Shown: positions 15,247-25,895 of the stretch, one piece after another
Numbering within the stretch: the stretch's first letter is position 1
How the letters are laid out: each line of letters opens with the position of its first letter
Assembly: GCF_000943565.1 (NCBI RefSeq)
Contig: NZ_JTDW01000001.1
Coordinates: 310,001-374,000, forward strand
Direction of reading: 5' to 3'
Length of the DNA: 64,000 nucleotides
DNA from: Neotamlana sedimentorum
Lineage (GTDB): Bacteria; Bacteroidota; Bacteroidia; Flavobacteriales; Flavobacteriaceae
The notes under the pieces: generated by a model
Databases searched by the model: none
Seen by the model: only the letters and a program-made list of their open reading frames with translations
Told to the model about the DNA's origin: nothing
Program-made: the position numbers and the translations under genes

Positions 15247-17787
15247 ATGAAAATTAAACAACTACTTTTTATCACATTATTTTTAATTACAATTAGAGCA
15301 ACAGCTCAAGATTATGCTCAAATTCCTTTTTTTGATAATTTCGATACAGGAACCTTAAACTCAAATTGGGTAGCCACCCCAGATACTGCTAATAACGGTT
15401 TTATAGATCTGCATGTTGGGTCAGGTATAGACGGCAGCTTCGGTTTAAGACTAGGCAAAACATCCGATGCAGGAGATTATGCTACTAATTATGCAGACTT
15501 ACATTTAAATTTAGAAAATAAAAAGGATGTATTTCTTTCCTTTTCAATTAAAAGTTATTATGAAGAAAGTCATTTTCAGGATGGCATATATTTTAGTGAC
15601 GATGGAGGAGCAACTTTTTTAAAAGTTTATGCGTTTAATGCTGAAGATTGGTGTAATAACATTTGGGGGGAATTTCCTCCATTTAATATTGATGAACTAG
15701 CAGGATCGGTTGGGTTAAATTTAACAAACCAATTTGTTATTCGATTTCAGCAATATGATAATGCAGATTTTTCTACTGCAAATGACGAAGACGGATTTAT
15801 TTTTGATAATGTTAGTGTGAAATCTAAACCTATTGTATATGCTAGTCTTCCTTTTGAAGATGATTTCGATATCGGTACAGGGGTCTTAGGAGATAGCTGG
15901 TTATGGGCACATGCAGACAAAACAGTTGCTCCTTTAACAGGTACGGTAATGCCTACAGGTAGAGTTGGGATTACAAACGGCTTTGGTACCGATAATTCTT
16001 TTGGGGTAGCAATGGGAAATTGGTGTGATGGAAGTTTAACAGCTAACGCTCTAGATTTGCACTTAAATCTTGAAAACCAAACGGATGTATTTCTTTCCTT
16101 TTCTATTCGGAGTTTTGCTGAAGAAAGTCATTTTCAGGATGGTTTATTTTTAAGTGATGATGGTGGATTAACATTTCAAAAAGCTTTTGAGTTTACTGCG
16201 GAAGATTGGTGTAATAATACTTGGGGAGAATTTCCTCCATTTAATATCGGTGAATTGGCAGCATCTGTTGGTCTTAATTTAACAAATCAGTTTGTCATCC
16301 GATTCCAGCAATATGATAATGCAGATTTTTCTACTGCAAATGACGAAGACGGTTTTATTTTAGACAATATAAGTGTAAAATCTCGTCCTATCGTTTATGC
16401 TAGTCTTCCTTTTGAAGATGATTTCGATATCGGTACAGGGATTTTAGGAGATAGCTGGTCTTGGGTACATGCAGACAAAACGGTTGCCCCGTTAACTGGT
16501 GCCGTAATGCCAACAGGTCGTGTTGATATTGCTGGTGGTCAAGGTACCGATAGTTCATTTGGGCTAATGATGGGAAATAAATGTGACGGTAATTACGTTG
16601 CAAATGCGTTAGACTTACATTTAAATTTAGAAAATCAAACTGATGTTTTTCTTTCCTTTTCTATTCGGGATTATGGTGAAGAAAGTCATTTTCAGGATGG
16701 TTTGTTTTTAAGTGATGATGGTGGTTTAACATTTCTAAAAGCTTTTGAGTTTACAGCGGCAGATTGGTGTAATGACACTTGGGGAGAATTTCCTCCATTT
16801 AATATTGATGAACTAGCGGCATCGGTTGGGCTTAGTTTAACAAATCAGTTTGTTATTAGATTTCAGCAATATGATAATGCGGATTTTTCTACTGCAAATG
16901 ACGAAGACGGTTTTGTTTTAGATAATGTTAGTGTAAAATCTCGCGCTATAGTTTATGCAGGTCTTCCTTATGAAGAAAATTTCGATGATGGTACCCTAGA
17001 GTTAAGTGAAAGTTTGGCTTGGACTAATGCAGATGATACGGTTTTTCCAATTACAGATACAAATAAACCAACTGGCTATGTCGCCATTACAAATGCTTCT
17101 GGAACAAACAGTTCTTTTGGTTTGCAAATGGGTAAAATATGTGATGATGGCTTTACAGCAAATGCTTTAGATGTCCATTTAAATTTAGAAAACTATGAAG
17201 ATGTAACTTTTTCTTTTTCAATAAGACCTTACCACGAAGAATCTCAACCCGCACAAGATGCTATATTTTTTAGTAATGATGGCGGCATAAGTTTTGAAAG
17301 CATTTATCAATTTGATTTTAATACAATGGCAAATAATACTTGGGACACTGTCAATTTAGATTTAGATGATTTGGTTAGCGCTAAAGGTTTATCTTTTTCT
17401 AGTGAATCTATTGTTAGGTTTCAACAATATGATAACGCTGATTTTAGTACGGCAAATGATGAAGATGGAATTATTTTAGATAACCTAAATGTAACAGGTA
17501 CAGTGCTAAGCACTGAGGATTTATTGTTAGAACAATCGAAATTTTTAGTATACCCTAATCCAATTACTAGTAGTAAAATTAATATGGTTTTACCTAATAA
17601 TGTATCTAATGAGACTGTCGAAATTCAATTATTCAGTTTAAGAGGAGAGCTAATTTTTAAGGAAAATACAATAGCACAGAAGCAAATGACTTTAGCTCTA
17701 CCAAAACAAAACCTATCTGGAGTATATTTTCTAAATATTAAAGGATACAATTTTAATTCAACCCAAAAAGTAGTTTTCTCAAAATAA
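15247..17787 (+). CDS. Secreted protein with four 186-residue repeats and T9SS type A sorting tail
   Basis: 846 residues. A signal peptide (1-20, ending ATAQ) is followed by four similar modules of about 186 residues, each ending in an RFQQYDNADFSTANDEDG motif plus LDN-SVKS, and each containing FSDDGG or LSDDGG and W-N-WGEFPPFNI. These look like beta-sandwich adhesion modules, but I cannot name a family. Residues about 765-846 are a T9SS type A sorting domain: FLVYPNPIT, VEIQLFSLRGELIF, LSGVYFLNIKG, then a basic end. It is therefore exported by the GldKLMN machine and probably anchored at the cell surface. Confidence 0.85.
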   Translation: MKIKQLLFITLFLITIRATAQDYAQIPFFDNFDTGTLNSNWVATPDTANNGFIDLHVGSGIDGSFGLRLGKTSDAGDYATNYADLHLNLENKKDVFLSFSIKSYYEESHFQDGIYFSDDGGATFLKVYAFNAEDWCNNIWGEFPPFNIDELAGSVGLNLTNQFVIRFQQYDNADFSTANDEDGFIFDNVSVKSKPIVYASLPFEDDFDIGTGVLGDSWLWAHADKTVAPLTGTVMPTGRVGITNGFGTDNSFGVAMGNWCDGSLTANALDLHLNLENQTDVFLSFSIRSFAEESHFQDGLFLSDDGGLTFQKAFEFTAEDWCNNTWGEFPPFNIGELAASVGLNLTNQFVIRFQQYDNADFSTANDEDGFILDNISVKSRPIVYASLPFEDDFDIGTGILGDSWSWVHADKTVAPLTGAVMPTGRVDIAGGQGTDSSFGLMMGNKCDGNYVANALDLHLNLENQTDVFLSFSIRDYGEESHFQDGLFLSDDGGLTFLKAFEFTAADWCNDTWGEFPPFNIDELAASVGLSLTNQFVIRFQQYDNADFSTANDEDGFVLDNVSVKSRAIVYAGLPYEENFDDGTLELSESLAWTNADDTVFPITDTNKPTGYVAITNASGTNSSFGLQMGKICDDGFTANALDVHLNLENYEDVTFSFSIRPYHEESQPAQDAIFFSNDGGISFESIYQFDFNTMANNTWDTVNLDLDDLVSAKGLSFSSESIVRFQQYDNADFSTANDEDGIILDNLNVTGTVLSTEDLLLEQSKFLVYPNPITSSKINMVLPNNVSNETVEIQLFSLRGELIFKENTIAQKQMTLALPKQNLSGVYFLNIKGYNFNSTQKVVFSK
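15829..17500 (+). repeat. 558-base tandem repeat inside the secreted protein gene
   Basis: Units start at 15829, 16387 and 16945, exactly 558 bases (186 codons) apart. The first two units share long identical blocks, such as the stretch coding YASLPFEDDFDIGTG; the third is more diverged. A partial, older unit precedes them. Confidence 0.85.
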
Positions 17788-17902
17788 AGAATCTTAATTA
17801 GGATGTATAGTTCAAATTTTTCTTAAAGTTAAAAGTAAAAAGCTTTTCAATAAAATTGATAAGTGGTTTTTAAGGTTATTTGAATTTTTTAAGAAAAAGG
17901 AT

Positions 17903-17933
17903 AGGCTTGTGGAATCCCGCAAGCCTTTTTTTG
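17903..17933 (+). terminator. Terminator after the secreted repeat protein
   Basis: AGGCTTG (17903-17909) pairs with CAAGCCT (17920-17926), followed by a run of seven T. It lies 115 bases after the stop, with no gene in between. Confidence 0.8.
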
Positions 17934-17983
17934 AGTTTTCCAATAAGTTTATGATAACCAATTAATTAAAAAAAAGAATTGTT

Positions 17984-19717
17984 ATGAGAACATTTGTTTT
18001 ATTATTCATATTAGTGTTTTTTTTATCGGTTAAAAACCTTCAGGCCCAAAAACCAGAATTTAGACAGGCTCAATTGGCTGTAAAAAAAGAAAGAGATTTT
18101 GATGCCGCTTATTATGCAGCAAAGGCTCTAACTTATAGCGAACCATCGAAAAGAGTGTTAAAGAAATCGCATGAAATATTATCCGAATATATTTTAAAGG
18201 GCTTTAGTTATAAAGAAAAAGAAATCAATGAACTGCAAAAAAGTATGGACACCTTTAATCGTGTTACTTCCGTTAAAAATGCTTCAAAAATTGTTGGCTA
18301 TTACAAAAACTTAATTGATTATGTCAAGGTGTTAAATAGTCTTTCAAAAGAAAGGTTAGTGCCACCAAAAAAAGGAGAAACCATAATTGTTCCAGAAAGA
18401 GATTATTCAGAAGCTTTGGTACAGTCACAGTTAGTGTTAAAGGAAGTCGAAAAAAGAGCTTCAGCAGATTATTTGAATGAAGCTAGGGAAAAATCGAATT
18501 CGTCAAATCAAATGGAATTAAAATCTGCATATAGTTGTTATCAGAGTGCTTTAATATTAGATGCCACTTTAGGTGAAAAAGTAAAGAACGAAAAAAAAGT
18601 GGTTGGCGATAAAATTGGAGAACTTATTTTAGACGAGTCAACTAGTATGTTTAATAATGCTTCAAACTTTACCGAGAAAGAAAATGCGATTTTTTTATTA
18701 AATGATGCTTTAAAATATTCTAGTGCTCCTATTCTTAACACCACGAAAACTGAATTTTCGAATAGTTTATGCGATACCTATTATGAGAAGGCTAAGTTGT
18801 TGTTAAATGATAATTTTGAAAATAATAAAGAATCAAATTCTATTAATGACATCAATAATAATGAGGTTAAAGGAATACAGATTTCCGTCGATAAAAATAA
18901 ACTGTTAGAAGCGCTTACAGGCACAGGAAATGGCGGTAGTTCTAAAATAACTTCAACCTCTAGTAAGGTTTCAAAACAGCAAGAAGCTCAGTCAAATAGT
19001 GTGTCTAATAGTCATGTAGCACTTGTTTTTCTTGAAAAAATTAAAAAAATAAACCCGAATTATAAAGATGCTAATACATTATTGTCAAAAGCGAAAAAAG
19101 GTACCTTTTTAATAGATTTTAGAGATAATAAAAAGTATTCAACGGCCAAAATAGGTGATAAAATATGGATGACTTCCAATTTAGATTTTAATGCATCAGG
19201 ATCGGAATATAGAACTTATTGTAAAGATGGAAAAGTTATTGAAAGGAAAGAATACGGTAGGTATTACAATTGGTATACTGTAATGAATGGTTCAAGGAGT
19301 GAAGGTGCTCAAGGAATTTGTCCTACCGGATGGCGTGTGCCAACAATAAATGATTTTAAAATTTTACAAAGCCAAATTCTAAATAGCCATTATTTTAGTT
19401 TGTTTAATGTTCAATTTGGGTCAAGTAATATAAAGCCTTATCCAACCGACGATCCATGTACAAAATGGTCTAGTTTTAATATAGGATACTATTGGACATC
19501 TACTCCAAATACTGGAAAAAATGGAAACACTGGAGCAACTTTAAAATCGGCTGCTTATGCGGCGTTTTCTTATAGTGCAAATCCATCGCCAAGGTCATAT
19601 TCTACAAGGTATACCGATGGAGAATATTTTAACGAACATGAAAATACTAGAAAGCTACTTTATAATTGCAGATGTGTAAAAGATGTCGATGATTCTTTAC
19701 TCGACGATTTTAATTAA
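17984..19717 (+). CDS. Exported protein with helical repeats and a FISUMP domain
   Basis: 577 residues. A signal peptide (1-21, ending LQAQ) and a helical, TPR-like region (25-375) with a Ser/Asn-rich stretch near 320-345 precede a FISUMP (Fibrobacter succinogenes major paralogous) domain from about 380. Its hallmarks are KIGDKIWMTSNLDF, YGRYYNWYTVM, GICPTGWRVPTINDFK, YYWTSTP and a final CRCVKDVDDS. FISUMP domains are found on cell-surface proteins; their function is unclear. It is a single-gene unit bounded by terminators on both sides. Confidence 0.8.
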   Translation: MRTFVLLFILVFFLSVKNLQAQKPEFRQAQLAVKKERDFDAAYYAAKALTYSEPSKRVLKKSHEILSEYILKGFSYKEKEINELQKSMDTFNRVTSVKNASKIVGYYKNLIDYVKVLNSLSKERLVPPKKGETIIVPERDYSEALVQSQLVLKEVEKRASADYLNEAREKSNSSNQMELKSAYSCYQSALILDATLGEKVKNEKKVVGDKIGELILDESTSMFNNASNFTEKENAIFLLNDALKYSSAPILNTTKTEFSNSLCDTYYEKAKLLLNDNFENNKESNSINDINNNEVKGIQISVDKNKLLEALTGTGNGGSSKITSTSSKVSKQQEAQSNSVSNSHVALVFLEKIKKINPNYKDANTLLSKAKKGTFLIDFRDNKKYSTAKIGDKIWMTSNLDFNASGSEYRTYCKDGKVIERKEYGRYYNWYTVMNGSRSEGAQGICPTGWRVPTINDFKILQSQILNSHYFSLFNVQFGSSNIKPYPTDDPCTKWSSFNIGYYWTSTPNTGKNGNTGATLKSAAYAAFSYSANPSPRSYSTRYTDGEYFNEHENTRKLLYNCRCVKDVDDSLLDDFN

Positions 19718-19722
19718 AAATT

Positions 19723-19756
19723 AAAAACGCTTCCCAAAATATTGAGAAGCGTTTTT
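19723..19756 (+). terminator. Terminator after the FISUMP gene
   Basis: AAAAACGCTTC (19723-19733) pairs with GAAGCGTTTTT (19746-19756), right after the stop codon. Confidence 0.85.
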
Positions 19757-19918
19757 CTATTTGAATCATTAGGTGTCTTTTCCATACCGATTAAGACTAA
19801 TGCTAATTTAACATAAGAGTGCTACATGTTGCTTTGTGAGGCTCAACTTTATTTACTTGAGCTATTTTAGTTAGTAAATATTTTCATCGATTTTAAAAAA
19901 AAGAAGGGTTTATATATT

Positions 19919-21721
19919 TTAATTATTTTCCCAATGGGTTATTATTTTATCTGCTGTTGATTGCAGTTGTTGCGCCCAAAATATGGTTTTTATGTAAGGC
20001 GCAATATGATTTATGGCTTTGTTTACGTATTGCAATGATTTTTCTTTATTTGGAATATTTTTTAAGTAAAAAATAGAAAAATTAATTAAAGTTTCGGCAT
20101 AATCTAAATCAAAGTGTTTTGGGTTCTCCTTAGCAAGTTTTCTTAAGATATCTAAAGCTTCGCGGTAATTTTTTTCGGCGTTTTGGAAATCCTTGTTGTC
20201 GCTTTGCAGGATTGCCAGATTGTTCAATGTCATGGCCACGTCAGCCAAAAATGCATTTGGGTTCTCCACGGCGAGTTTTCTTCTTAGTGAGAGACATTTA
20301 TTGTAATAAAAAATGGCATTTGAGATTTTTCTGTGAATACCTAAAAAGTATGCAAATTCGAATAAATTATTTGCTGTTTCTTCTAAATTGATAGCTTCTT
20401 GGTAATATTTATACGCTAAATTAAACCAGTTTTCTTTTTTTTCTATAACTGTGGTTTGAGCTTTTACCAAAAACTTTTGTGAGAGCTCATGCTTTTCTGT
20501 GTTTATAGATTCAAGTTCTTTATATAATTTATCTTCGTTAAGCAGCTCATTTACTTCATGGTATTTACCTTGTTTAAATAATGCTTTAATTGTGCTTAAT
20601 TCATTGTTGTTTATTAATTCTTCACTGTTTAATAGTTTAGCGAGGTTTAAAACATCGCTTACAAAAATCTCCAGTTCCTTTTCGGTATCAATTCTTTGTT
20701 TATTTACCTCTAAACGGTTTTGCTCAGCATTGTTAAGTAGGCGTTTTTTTCTTTCAAGGTTGTTGCTGTTTGCTTCTTTAACTTCTAGTTTATAATCCTC
20801 TATTTCAATTCTTAGGTTTTCTTCGTCGAGGTATAGTGCCTCAAGTTTAGTTTTTATTTTGTTGTAGTTTGAGCTAGCTTTTAAACCTTCTGTGTTAAAC
20901 GGGATGTTTTTTTTACCGCCTGTTTTTTGTTTTAATGCTTCAACCAAGTCGTCAACTTTTTTGTCTATTTGGTTTACTTTCTCGTTAGTATTTTCTACAA
21001 TTGAAATAATAGTTTCAACCTTCACCAAAATTGGCTTGTAAGCTGCTTCAATGGCTTCAAGATGGCTTACTACATCATCAATTTTTATATTTATATCATT
21101 ACTTTGTTGTGTTAAAATTGATAAGTAGTCTGTTTGTATAACTGCTCTAATTCTTTCGTTGCTTTTAAAATCTTCAGTAGCAAAAGCACACATTAATTCA
21201 TACCAATCGTAGTGTTTGTTTCCTTCATTCCATCCATTCATGATTTTGTTTTTAAGCTCCAGAGGAACTCGTAATTTCATCAATCTCAACTCTTCAAAAA
21301 GCATTTCTTTTAATGATAGCTTAATTGTTGGTAATTGCTCATCAACTGAATTACCCTTTGGATTTAGTAGTTGTTCAAACTTACTGTCTAACTCGGTTTT
21401 TGGAAAACGAATGTTTGGTTTTTTAAGTTTTGAAAGCTCTTTTTTTAAATAGGATTTTATTTCTTTTAAATCAGTATCATTTTTTACTTCATCAGTAGTA
21501 ACATGAGTAGCACATAAATAGGCTTTCCTTACTGCTTTTTGGATGTCATGGTTTGCGGGTTCTTCAACATTATTTTTTATTTTGTTAAAAAGATGTTTTG
21601 TGCCTTTACAAAGAAGTTCATCTGATCTGCTCCCGATAAAACTAGAGACGATTGCATTCACAACCGCAGAAGTTTGTAATTGACTTAAAATTGCAGAAGA
21701 AATTATTGTAATTGGTTCCAA
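19919..21721 (-). CDS. TPR protein with STAND-like N-terminus but no ATPase
   Basis: 600 residues, no signal peptide. Residues 1-220 (AVVNAIVSSFIGSRSDELL, NHDIQKAVRKAYLCAT, YELMCAFATEDFKSNERIR) resemble the helical N-terminal region in front of the NTPase in bacterial STAND/NACHT-type defence proteins. A coiled coil (about 210-340, with NEKVNQIDKKVDDLVEALKQ) follows, and residues 385-590 are TPR or kinesin-light-chain-like repeats (MTLNNLAILQSDNKDFQNAE). No P-loop or Walker B is visible between them. It could be a stripped-down defence sensor or a cytoplasmic scaffold. It is transcribed separately from groL, with a terminator between. Confidence 0.65.
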   Translation of the reverse strand: MEPITIISSAILSQLQTSAVVNAIVSSFIGSRSDELLCKGTKHLFNKIKNNVEEPANHDIQKAVRKAYLCATHVTTDEVKNDTDLKEIKSYLKKELSKLKKPNIRFPKTELDSKFEQLLNPKGNSVDEQLPTIKLSLKEMLFEELRLMKLRVPLELKNKIMNGWNEGNKHYDWYELMCAFATEDFKSNERIRAVIQTDYLSILTQQSNDINIKIDDVVSHLEAIEAAYKPILVKVETIISIVENTNEKVNQIDKKVDDLVEALKQKTGGKKNIPFNTEGLKASSNYNKIKTKLEALYLDEENLRIEIEDYKLEVKEANSNNLERKKRLLNNAEQNRLEVNKQRIDTEKELEIFVSDVLNLAKLLNSEELINNNELSTIKALFKQGKYHEVNELLNEDKLYKELESINTEKHELSQKFLVKAQTTVIEKKENWFNLAYKYYQEAINLEETANNLFEFAYFLGIHRKISNAIFYYNKCLSLRRKLAVENPNAFLADVAMTLNNLAILQSDNKDFQNAEKNYREALDILRKLAKENPKHFDLDYAETLINFSIFYLKNIPNKEKSLQYVNKAINHIAPYIKTIFWAQQLQSTADKIITHWENN

Positions 21722-21770
21722 ATGATGATGTTTTTATTTTATGAAATAAATCTAAGTAATTGAAAAATAA

Positions 21771-21802
21771 AAAAACGTCTCAAAATAAATTGAGACGTTT
21801 TT
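21771..21802 (-). terminator. Terminator of the groS-groL operon
   Basis: AAAAACGTCTCAA (21771-21783) pairs perfectly with TTGAGACGTTTTT (21790-21802), located 28 bases beyond the groL stop. Confidence 0.85.
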
Positions 21803-21829
21803 AAATAATTTATCTATGGCGATTCGCCA

Positions 21830-23485
<1,656 letters not shown>

Positions 23486-23537
23486 CTAAAAAAGGAAACA
23501 TGTATAATTAAATTTAGTTTTGTTAATAAGCTTTCCG

Positions 23538-23548
23538 CTTTCGCGGAA
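23538..23548. repeat. Intergenic 11-mer CTTTCGCGGAA, copy 3, in a perfect hairpin
   Basis: Third copy, in the groS-groL spacer. Here the flank completes a hairpin, TTTCCGC-TTTC-GCGGAAA, so it could act as an mRNA structure between the two chaperonin genes. Confidence 0.5.
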
Positions 23549-23563
23549 ATAGAAAAGTTACAG

Positions 23564-23839
23564 TTAAACTATTGCTAAAATGTCGCTTTCACGCATAATT
23601 AAATAATCGGTACCTTCAAGCTTCAGCTCTGTTCCTGCATATTTGCCATACAAAACAGTATCGCCAACTTTTACGGTTATAGGCTCGTCTTTGGTGCCAG
23701 GTCCGGCAGCAACAACGGTGCCTTTTTGTGGTTTTTCTTTAGCGTTATCTGGAATAATAATTCCAGAAGCCGTTTTAGTTTCAGCTGCAGCTGGTTCTAT
23801 AAGAACACGGTCTGCTAATGGTTTAATGTTTAATGACAT
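23564..23839 (-). CDS. groS: Co-chaperonin GroES
   Basis: 91 residues, typical length. It caps the GroEL ring. Family motifs are [10 protein letters not shown], the mobile loop [43 protein letters not shown] and [13 protein letters not shown]. It is first gene of groS-groL. I see no CIRCE element upstream, so heat-shock control through HrcA is not supported by the sequence. Confidence 0.99.
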   Translation of the reverse strand: MSLNIKPLADRVLIEPAAAETKTASGIIIPDNAKEKPQKGTVVAAGPGTKDEPITVKVGDTVLYGKYAGTELKLEGTDYLIMRESDILAIV

Positions 23840-23949
23840 TGTGATATATTTTTAATTTTAAAATTAATGTTTACGAAATACGTTTAAGCTAAAAATGTGC
23901 CATTGCGAGGTAACTGACAAACTTTCAGCCTGCCGAAACTGGTGCAAAC

Positions 23950-23982
23950 AAAAAATGCCAACTGGAAAAGTTGGCATTTTTT
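23950..23982 (-). terminator. Terminator of the miaB-secG gene run
   Basis: AAAAAATGCCAACT (23950-23963) pairs perfectly with AGTTGGCATTTTTT (23969-23982), just past the secG stop on the minus strand. Confidence 0.88.
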
Positions 23983-24000
23983 AATGTGTTGTATTTAATT

Positions 24001-24351
24001 TTATTCTTCAGTTTCGCTTGCAGCATCATTGGTTGCTGTTGGAGCTGCTGGTGTAGGAAGTGGTTGCTCGATAGTTTCGTCGGCTTCTAAAGCTTTCGAT
24101 TCTAAACTGTCAGAACTTCTGTTTACCGCTACATTCGATAATAAAATTAATGCTAAAAGTATGGTTGCTAATGTCCAAGTACTTTTGTCTAAAAAGTCGG
24201 TTGTTTTTTTAACGCCTCCTAATTGTTGGGTGCCACCGCCACCAAATGATGATGATAAACCGCCACCTTTAGGGTTTTGTACCATAATTACAACTATTAG
24301 TAAAAATGCTACTACTATTATTAAGGCTAAAAATATTGTAAACGTACTCAT
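24001..24351 (-). CDS. secG: Preprotein translocase subunit SecG
   Basis: 116 residues with two membrane spans (about 3-22 and 57-75) around the conserved cytoplasmic loop VQNPKGGGLSSSFGGGGTQQLGG, plus an acidic, Ala/Pro/Thr-rich tail. It is an accessory of the SecYE channel. It starts 6 bases after the upstream TPR gene and ends the minus-strand operon at a terminator. Confidence 0.95.
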   Translation of the reverse strand: MSTFTIFLALIIVVAFLLIVVIMVQNPKGGGLSSSFGGGGTQQLGGVKKTTDFLDKSTWTLATILLALILLSNVAVNRSSDSLESKALEADETIEQPLPTPAAPTATNDAASETEE

Positions 24352-24357
24352 TATGTT

Positions 24358-25320
24358 TTATTTATTTTGATCTCTTAATTGTTCTACTGCTTTAATTTGG
24401 TCTGCAAAGAAACCACTTTTTTCTGGATATTTCAAACTTAAAATTTTATAAGATTGAATCGCCTTTTTATAATTTTTTTGTTCTACATAAATTCGAGCCA
24501 AAGTCTCTGTCATTAAGGCTTCGGGCTGTATCATTTGCTCTTTGGCTAAATTGCCTTTTGGTGCAGAGTCTTTTACCGGACTTATTTTAGGGCTTTGTTG
24601 AATAAATTTATCTATTAGCTCAAACTTTTTTTGTTTTTCTAAGTCTTCGTCTGGTTCGTTTTTAACAGGTTCTGGGGCGGTTTGCTTTATTGGAGTTGGT
24701 TGTATAGTTGGGTTTTCGCGTTCTATGGGTTTAAAATGCGATATTTTTAACCACTCGTTAAACGAATGTTTTTCGGCTTTGTTAAATTGAAAAGGTTTCC
24801 CCAGGTTTAATAAGGTTTCCGGCGATATTTTCACATCGGTATTGAGTGTTAAAACAGGTGCTTCAATTGCTTTTTTTTTATCAGAAGGGGTTTCTGAAGC
24901 TTTAGTTTCGTTTTTAGGTTGAAATAAATTCGGGTCTAAAGCGCCATCGGTTTCTTCAATTTGCTTATGTAAATTATCATCTATTAACGTGCTTTTATTA
25001 ACCGAAATATCTTCAATATCTACATTTATATCTTTTAAATGAATGGTGTTTTGGTTGATAAATTCGGAAATTTGATTTTGAATAAATTCTTCTGAAGTAA
25101 TATAATCAAAAAGGACACTCCTGTCTGTAGTAAAAGCAGCTGTAGTTTTTAGCTCTTGATTATATTTAAAACTATTTTGATCTTTTAAACCCTTTAAATA
25201 AACTGCGCGTGCTGGCTGAAAATATGGAAACTCTGCGATAATTGATTTTACGGCATCAGATTTTTCGGAAGTTAAAGCTTCCGTGTGTTGCAGTATATAT
25301 GTAAAATCACTTTTATTCAT
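24358..25320 (-). CDS. Tetratricopeptide-repeat protein conserved next to secG
   Basis: 320 residues from the ATG at 25320 (MNKSDFTYILQ); an in-frame TTG four codons earlier is not preferred. The N-terminal helical part (1-110) has FPYFQPARAVYLKGLKDQ. The middle is low-complexity and charged, with FNEWLKISHFKPI near 185-197. The C-terminus (255-320) holds a TPR-like pair, ALMTETLARIYVEQKNYKKA. There is no signal peptide or membrane span. Placed between lptE and secG with tight spacing, it may serve envelope assembly; the function is unknown. Confidence 0.75.
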   Translation of the reverse strand: MNKSDFTYILQHTEALTSEKSDAVKSIIAEFPYFQPARAVYLKGLKDQNSFKYNQELKTTAAFTTDRSVLFDYITSEEFIQNQISEFINQNTIHLKDINVDIEDISVNKSTLIDDNLHKQIEETDGALDPNLFQPKNETKASETPSDKKKAIEAPVLTLNTDVKISPETLLNLGKPFQFNKAEKHSFNEWLKISHFKPIERENPTIQPTPIKQTAPEPVKNEPDEDLEKQKKFELIDKFIQQSPKISPVKDSAPKGNLAKEQMIQPEALMTETLARIYVEQKNYKKAIQSYKILSLKYPEKSGFFADQIKAVEQLRDQNK

Positions 25321-25368
25321 TGGATGTGCCAAATTTATTCAATTTTTTTTATTGTTGTATTATATGGT

Positions 25369-25878
25369 TTACCATTTGGCTAAGGTAGCATTAATAATAT
25401 CCTGTGTTAAACGGTCAAAAATTTCTTCGTGTGCTGTAGTTTTTAAAGTTCCTGTAAGTTGTGCTGTACCATCGTAATCATAAAAAAATGAAAATGTTTG
25501 CTCAACGTCATCTTCTGCATTGTTTGTGTTTATAAAGCGAACACGTACAGAAATTGTTAATCTGTTTTGAGCGGCTGTGTTTGAAGATGTTGATGTAGTT
25601 GGTGAAATGCGGTAATCTGTAATTTCACCTTCAAAAATTAAATCACCATTATTAGTTACCAAACTGTAGTTGGTTTGGTCTTGAACATAATCTTCCAAGG
25701 CTAGTTTAAAGTCTCTTGTTAAACCAGGTTCAACTAAAAGCGCTGTGTTTTCAAAGCTATTTACTTGAAATGAATCGGCATCAATAGACGTAGGTTGTGT
25801 TAGTCCATATTGAATTTTGCAACTGTAAATTGTACTTATTGTTAGACAAACTAGAATAATATATTTTAAATGTTTCAT
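25369..25878 (-). CDS. lptE: LptE-family lipoprotein
   Basis: 169 residues from the ATG at 25878, which gives the lipoprotein signal MKHLKYIILVCLTISTIYSC (Cys20); an upstream in-frame ATG would add five residues. The mature protein follows the LptE pattern, ALLVEPGLTRDFKLALEDYVQ, GDLIFEGEITDYRISP and RLTISVRVRF. LptE plugs the LptD barrel and helps deliver lipopolysaccharide to the outer leaflet. It is seventeen bases after the sigma-54 activator gene in the same operon. Confidence 0.85.
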   Translation of the reverse strand: MKHLKYIILVCLTISTIYSCKIQYGLTQPTSIDADSFQVNSFENTALLVEPGLTRDFKLALEDYVQDQTNYSLVTNNGDLIFEGEITDYRISPTTSTSSNTAAQNRLTISVRVRFINTNNAEDDVEQTFSFFYDYDGTAQLTGTLKTTAHEEIFDRLTQDIINATLAKW

Positions 25879-25895
25879 GTATTTAAAACTCAAAA

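Noticed and set aside
15829-17500. CRISPR-like array
   Set aside because: The repeats are 558 bases, coding and contiguous, with no spacers. No CRISPR array or cas gene was seen anywhere in the window.
23840-23949. CIRCE operator upstream of groS
   Set aside because: No TTAGCACTC-N9-GAGTGCTAA or close variant is present.
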